Shown here piece by piece: positions 58,704 through 64,000 of a DNA stretch of 64,000 bases. The DNA is from Cladopsammia gracilis (lineage: Eukaryota > Cnidaria > Anthozoa > Scleractinia > Dendrophylliidae), in contig JAJGOT010000219.1 in NCBI GenBank assembly GCA_022457155.1, positions 970,001 through 1,034,000 on the forward strand. The letters run 5' to 3'. Position 1 is the first letter of the stretch; each line of letters opens with the position of its first letter. The notes below the pieces were generated by a model. That model had not been told where the DNA came from, searched no databases, and worked only from the letters and a program-made list of their open reading frames with translations. The position numbers and the translations under genes were made by a program.

Positions 58704-60260
58704 CAGTCGAACCTCCACTAACGGACACCACCCTTAAGCGGACACCAAAGACCTCCGTAAGAGGACACCTCCCATAAGCGGACACGGACACCTATTCGGG
58801 GTCCACAGAGTCTAAAATAACCTCCCGTAAGCGGACATTAAATGACATCAAGAAAATTTCTAACAAAATAGGTTCGGTTTAATGGTTTTAATTGTGCTTG
58901 ACCTAATTAAACAAAAGCGAAGTGTGAGTCTGAACAGTACAGTTACATGTTGATAACTGATCATTTCGATTCCAAGCTGTCGGATATCTAAAGAGACCTT
59001 CACCCTCGGACGTACACGCAAACTTATACTCCCACCGTGGTACAGGGTGGGGGGGGGGGGGGGGTGTTGGTTTTTGCGGTGTTACAATATTTCGAAAATA
59101 TTTTACATTTAATAGATAGCCTGTGATGTGCTCTACAAGATGAGGTAAATATTATGGGTTGTAGGGCTGCTGAGGGTCCTTGACGTATCCAAAATGGCCG
59201 ACAACATGGCCGCCATCTTGGATTTTACTAAAAATTCAACTTTATCGGGAAAATGCGAAAATTGCAAATATTTTTTGCTAGAGTTGCAAAATATGATACA
59301 ATTGAACATTTTGCTACTTTTGGTAACATTTTCTATGTTTATCACCGAAAAAGGTGAAAAACATGCATCAGTTTATCCAAAAATGGCTTGACCTCGTACT
59401 ACTTATGACGTCATATCTTATTACCATAGCAACCGGTTGTCGGCAAACTTTATCAAAATGTGTCAAAAAGATAAACGAACAGCTACTGAAGATGGCATAT
59501 GCCAACGATAAATCCCCCCCCCCCCCCCCCGCTTGTACGTCCGAGAGTTAAGCCCCAAGGGAACCGCGAAAGCAGACATTCGTCGATTGTGTCTTTTCAC
59601 ATACCAAAAGACACTTTTCGTTTTAGAAAATAACTACATGGAATGTATATAAAATATGTACTTCTTCTGTTCTGTTCACCTCCCAAGCATGGCGGATTGA
59701 ATATGTTACTGTTTCAGAAATGGCTTATACATATGCATCAGTTCGTATGACGGCAATGCGAGACTTCACAGATATGTGCATTTATTTAGCGATAATCCAC
59801 CGTAGGAAAAAAGATGGCGGCTGTTCATTTTACCACAATACCTCGCGGACCTAACACAGCACATAAGGCACAAAGAAAGCCAAATTTTTACAATATTTGT
59901 TCCAGTACTACGGACAATGTGTAGACTAGGTTTGAAGATTTTATAACTTTTCTTTATATTTTTTATGAACGTTGTTAAGGTTTTTGTGCGCTAAGAATTA
60001 TGGGTAAATGTACCAGTCGCCATCTTTTTTCCTACCGAGGATTCTTTCAATCTTGAACGGTCTTGAACCGTAGTCAGTTTTAAATTAGTGTTCATGTGTG
60101 ATATAAAAAGCAACATCCAACAACCTTGTGATGGATAATACAATTACAAGTGGTCGTAAAAGCTTTAAAAGACATGTATTGGTGTATTGTACGCCCCTTA
60201 GTTCACTAATTTTTTTTTCAACCTCCCGTAAGCGGACAACTCCCGTAAGCGGTCACTTAT
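58704..60260. mobile_element. Truncated pogo/Tigger-like element
   Basis: TA|CAGTCGAACCTCCACTAACG at the left with repeated CCxxTAAGCGGACA units; CCTCCCGTAAGCGGACAACT recurs at 60224-60250. The expected inverse terminus at the right is missing. It carries the nested element at 59001-59553 and no transposase. Confidence 0.65.
59001..59553. mobile_element. Dispersed repeat TTAACCCTCGGACGTAC, copy 2 with both ends
   Basis: ACCCTCGGACGTACA at the left and TGTACGTCCGAGAGTTAA at the right are inverse ends with G and C runs just inside. The interior matches 31585-32140. Confidence 0.8.
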
Positions 60261-60438
60261 TAAGCTTGGATTCCATATAACCGTAACAACCCCGTAACTG
60301 CCGTAAGCCGAACCGGCGGTAGCACTGGGGCACACTGGCGGTAGTTCTATTTTTAATGGAAACATTCGGTTCCGGCATCTTGGATTTCCACTGTCGCGTA
60401 TTTTTTACGTGCGTAAATAACAATAAGAGACGTTGTTT

Positions 60439-61651
60439 AAGCCACAAATGTAATAATTGACCACAAATGTAATAAAGCCCTCAAATGTAATAAGGACTGA
60501 CCACAAATGTAATAAAGCCCTCAAATGTAATACGGTCTGACCACAAATGTAATAAAGCCCTCAAATGTAATACGAATTGACCACAAATGTAATAATGGAT
60601 TTTACCGTGCATTCTTCAGTTTGCACAACAGAGTTACTAGCCTTAAGTTGTGAGGACCAGGATTTCGCCAGTCATGCGTATAACCAAACTTGGACAAACT
60701 GAATTGTCTATGTAGTGTTTTGGACGTCATCTGTCATTCACGTGACCAAACCTGAAGTTGCTATTATCTCAACTAAACATTTTCGAGACTCCGAGACTCC
60801 GAGACAGAAAAAGCACCAGCCAAATGAGACTTTGAGACTTAAAACAAAAACGGCCGAGATTTCGAGACGGACCAAAATTTTCCGAGACCCACGATTTTGA
60901 AGGTACCATTCGCCACCCCTCAATCAGAAGCTTGAACTAACAATTTCAACAGCAAACATGGCATTCCTACAACAAAAAATTTCAACGTCTTCGTCAACGA
61001 TAGCAGTGTGCACCGCCGAATTTAATGTAAACTTTTGGTCCAAACAAGGTACGGTACTAGTCTGAGGCAGGGGTACTGAAGACGGATGTGTGAGCTTGGC
61101 AAGTGCGCCAGGCAATACCGATTATCTCAAACCAGCCAAGCGGTGCTAGATTAAGTTTAAGCCACGCTATGCCACTTCGGGGAATTAATAATTTCTTTAA
61201 GGCGAATCAGAGAAGGGCTTTATTACATTTGTGGTCAATCCTTATTACATTTGAGGGCTTTATTGCATTTGTGGTCAATTATTACATTTGTGGCTTCAAT
61301 GTTGAAGCCACAAATGTAATAATTGACCACAAATGCAATAAAGCCCTCAAATGTAATAAGGATTGACCACAAATGTGAATGACAGATGACGTCCAACACA
61401 CTACATAGATAAAATAAGGTGAGTCCAAGTTTGGTTGTCCGAGAAAGATAATGCATGACTGGCGAAATCCTGGTCCTCACAACTTAGGGCTGGTAACCCT
61501 GTTGTGCAAACTGAAGAACGCACGGTAAAATCCGTTATTACATTTGTGGTCAATTCGTATTACATTTGAGGGCTTTATTGCATTTGTGGTCAATTCGTAT
61601 TACATTTGAGGGCTTTATTACATTTGTGGTCAATTATTACATTTGTGGCTT
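60439..61651. mobile_element. Long-TIR element with ATTACATTTG subterminal arrays
   Basis: The left half begins AAGCCACAAATGTAATAATT with tandem CCACAAATGTAATAAAGCCC / TCAAATGTAATA units, then GTGCATTCTTCAGTTTGCAC and GGACCAGGATTTCGCCAGTC. The right half repeats all of this inverted and ends AATTATTACATTTGTGGCTT. A second, smaller inverted block of the same units sits at about 61220-61375. Confidence 0.85.
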
Positions 61652-61753
61652 CAACAGACCTTGTTATATAGCTGGGGTTTTTGTCAATACAACGCGCGCG
61701 TTGATTGGTTGATTCGTCGTCACATGACATCTAACAAACAAACTGTTTCCCGC

Positions 61754-61932
61754 CAATAGGCCATTTCCGAGTTCGTTTTTGTCTCGTTTTCAAAGCGAGG
61801 CTTGGTGCACAACCTTTCATATGAAAATTAGTTTTCATTCACATGTAAATAAAACTAATTTTCACATGAAAGGTTGTGCACCAAGCCTCACTTTGATAAC
61901 GAGACAAAAAGCAACTCGGAAATGGCCTATTG
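61754..61932. mobile_element. Near-perfect hairpin element
   Basis: CAATAGGCCATTTCCGAGTT at the left and its inverse at the right; the arms meet around ACTAATTTTCA/TGAAAATTAGT with a small loop near 61845. Confidence 0.9.
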
Positions 61933-61934
61933 TG

Positions 61935-62824
61935 CTAAGCGGGCAACATTTGCGAAAGCGGGCAACAATTTTGACGTCAGAGGGTAACATTGCACTATTG
62001 CCCGCTAGCGCACGTGATCAGACCGTGACAAAAGGTGGCATGATTATGATGGATCGAGTGCCCGGCGCGTTTTTCAAACTGTCTTGTGTTGTATTTTATA
62101 TAACAAATCACTTAATGACTGATCCCTCGGGAAACAGTGAATTTTGTTTCCCTCGAATCTCGATGTTTCCCGAGACGAAGTCACTGTTTCCCTCGAGACC
62201 AGTCATTAAGTGTTTAGTGTATGAACAGCTCGCGTATGGGACTGAATGTTCTTATTCTGGGGGTATAAATATTTGAGTGGGAAAACGTTCTTAACCGGTT
62301 CTTGAGATAAATCACAGTAAATCATAGTTCTGGATGAAATTAAGAAAGAAAAATAGGCCAAGGCACTCAAAACTTTATATTTTTAATATGGAAAACAACG
62401 GCATGCAACACTGCAATAATTTTAGCTGTTAGGACTCTGTTGGACTATACTTTCCTCTGACAAAACAGTATTACACCTCAGTGTTCTTCTGAAGAAAGCA
62501 CTGAAAGACGTTTTTAATAAAATCTCAGCCTTGGTTTGTTCTTCGTACGTTCTTAAAATTTTGGTTAATCTCAGTGTTCTCAGCCTCAACGTTCTTATAA
62601 AAAAAGGTTCTTATATTTTTAAAAAAAAAGTGTAACTCGAACCTCGCGCTAAGTCGAACCAAAATCGATTACCCCCGGTTTTGCTTTATATATTTACTGT
62701 AATTTTACCCCGGTAACTCGAACCCTCGATAACTGTGATTTCATTTTCCCTTTAGGCCATTTCCTTTTTATTTCTACCTTCCATAACACGAATCTCATCT
62801 GTCAAAGACAAAACATACAGATAC
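61935..62824. other. No gene; small inverted repeat and AT-rich DNA
   Basis: CTTAATGACTGATCCCTCGG and its inverse bracket 62111-62213. GCGGGCAACA repeats occur at 61938-61970. The frame 61779-62276 runs through the hairpin and this repeat and is not a gene. Confidence 0.45.
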
Positions 62825-63062
62825 GTAGAAACTACCTTATCTGTACCCAAGTTTATAAATGTCTCAACGGTATGGCTTCCAATTATCTTCTATCCGTGAT
62901 TTTAAGCACACACGGGAGTTTCATGCTTACAATACTAGAAACAAAGATCCCCGTAGTCTGCCACGGGCTAAAACGTCCAAGTACCAAGGATCATTCCGAA
63001 TTAATGGCTCACGTACCTGGAATGATTTGCCACTCACCATCAGTATTTTGAATACTTTCTGT
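62825..63062 (+). pseudogene. LINE reverse transcriptase C-terminal end, frameshifted
   Basis: One frame reads VYKCLNGMASNYLLS, then after a frame change near 62895 FKHTREFHAYNTRNKDPRSL and YQGSFRINGSRTWNDLPLTI. This is the typical C-terminal end of non-LTR retrotransposon reverse transcriptases (L2/CR1/Jockey-like). The rest of the element upstream is missing, as expected for a 5'-truncated copy. Confidence 0.75.
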
Positions 63063-63151
63063 TAGGCATTTTAAAATACTTTTGTTCTATTTATCATGTT
63101 ATAGTTAAATCTATTGTAAATTGAATGTCAGACAAGACTCTATTCAAACTA

Positions 63152-63348
63152 GCAATTACGCTAAATTAGACATTCCTGTTTAATTATTTGGTAAAATTAA
63201 TAAATGTCATCATCAAGAACACTGATTTTATTAGGGTATACATTGTCCTTTGTCCTACCATAGTCAGAATGTTACTTCCCTTTGCTTTGTTTTGCTCTGT
63301 TCATTTCATAATATGCTATGTTTTGTTTAAAAAATCGTTCTAGATCCC
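63152..63348. repeat. 195-bp direct repeat, first copy
   Basis: TAGCAATTACGCTAAATTAG to AAAAATCGTTCTAGAT; repeated almost exactly at 63799-63996. It appears to be LINE 3' untranslated sequence. Confidence 0.9.
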
Positions 63349-63798
63349 GGGGAGGGGGGGGGGGGGTACTCCCTATAATGGGCTATACGGGGATGCTCCG
63401 CCCGAAAGGGGTACCTTTTTGAGCTGGAGGTATATGAAAGGGTCGTGATTTCACGAGTTGAAGTATATGAAAGGGTAGGAGTTTCACGAAGAATAGGAAA
63501 ATGTACCGAAAACACGCTGTTGAGGCGTAAAAAAGGTAGGGAAAACTGCCATTTAAGTCTTATAAAAAGGGCCTTTCAAAATATATCAAACAGACGCACT
63601 TAAAGGCTATATGAAAAGGGGTACCATTTTCAGTGAAAGGTACTAGTATACGGAAAGGGGTACCACTTTCAATGAAAGGTATATGAAAGGGGTACCTTTT
63701 CTGTCGAAAACGGTATATGAAAGGGTAAGGGTTTGGACCTCGGGGCGGAGCATCCCCGTACAAAACTTTGTTGAGTACCCCCCCCCCCCCCCCCCCGG
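63349..63798. mobile_element. G/C-capped element between direct repeats
   Basis: CCCGGGGAGG plus G run, TACTCCCTATAATGGGCTAT, GGGATGCTCCGCCC at the left; GGGCGGAGCATCCCCGTACA, GAGTACCCC plus C run and GGG at the right. The interior consists of GTATATGAAAGGGGTACC units. Reverse orientation of the copy at 28929-29322. Confidence 0.85.
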
Positions 63799-63996
63799 GT
63801 AGCAATTACGCTAAATTAGACATTCCTGTTTAAAGATTTGGTAAAATAAATAAATGTCATCATCAAGAACACTGATTTTATTAGGGTATACATTGTCCTT
63901 TGTCCTACCATAGTCAGAATTTGACTTCCCTTTGCTTTGTTTTGTTCTGTTCATTTCATAATATGCTATGTTTTGTTTAAAAAATCGTTCTAGATT
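63799..63996. repeat. 195-bp direct repeat, second copy
   Basis: Differs from 63152-63348 at only a few positions (for example TTTAAAGATTTGG for TTTAATTATTTGG). Confidence 0.9.
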
Positions 63997-64000
63997 AACT

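Noticed and set aside
61779..62276. 165-codon plus-strand frame
   Set aside because: Crosses a hairpin element and another inverted repeat; no domain.
1..64000. CRISPR array or bacterial operon
   Set aside because: Repeats are hairpins, minisatellites or transposon ends, with spliced genes present; nothing resembles a prokaryotic array or operon.

Overview
This looks like nuclear DNA of an invertebrate animal. Exons are separated by AT-rich introns with GT-AG borders, and the rest is packed with short palindromic elements, long-terminal-inverted-repeat (TIR) elements, SINEs, minisatellites and G/C homopolymer runs. The repeat composition and gene content point to an anthozoan cnidarian, most likely a stony coral; that placement is inference.

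Left part (1-16.2 kb), minus strand. A large exon (14116-16176) encodes a NERD-type nuclease-like domain followed by a superfamily 1 helicase-like ATPase, and ends at a canonical splice donor. Three small phase-0 exons encoding coiled coil (11625-11702, 1098-1205, 549-596) follow on the same strand, so one gene may run off the left edge with its introns full of transposons: a 4.8 kb hAT element (3588-8424), a 1.2 kb element with 9-bp target duplications carrying a RecQ-like helicase fragment (8524-9755), and several TIR elements.

Middle (16.2-33 kb) is mostly mobile DNA. The main find is a composite inverted-repeat element at about 23427-28928. Its matching ends consist of a 40-bp TIR followed by the same GATC-rich minisatellite in opposite orientations. 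They enclose a DUF3987-like P-loop ATPase (+), an OTU-like cysteine-protease domain (-) and a decayed DDE-type transposase-like gene (-), the latter two damaged by younger elements. A TA-flanked pogo-like element with a HIRAN-domain ORF lies at 20693-21816, and the 3' end of a Penelope-like retroelement with a GIY-YIG domain at 29439-30164.

Right part (33-55.9 kb), plus strand. A complete seven-exon gene (43983-55859, 760 codons) encodes a type II membrane M28 metallopeptidase of the glutamate carboxypeptidase II / NAALADase family. All zinc-ligand and catalytic residues are present, but two arginines typical of NAAG-cleaving enzymes are replaced. Two further homologous first exons lie upstream (33992, and a decayed one at 40188), each with the same splice phase, suggesting serial first-exon duplication. 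Its introns hold a 107-bp satellite with a SINE inserted in it, a 1.6 kb long-TIR element, a GCTTATAAGC minisatellite and a TTAA-flanked element next to the last exon.

Right end (56-64 kb) is intergenic and repeat-rich: a GATCGC-rich cluster, a truncated pogo-like element with a nested TIR element, a 1.2 kb element with ATTACATTTG arrays, a perfect-hairpin element and a LINE 3' end followed by a 195-bp direct duplication around a G/C-capped element.
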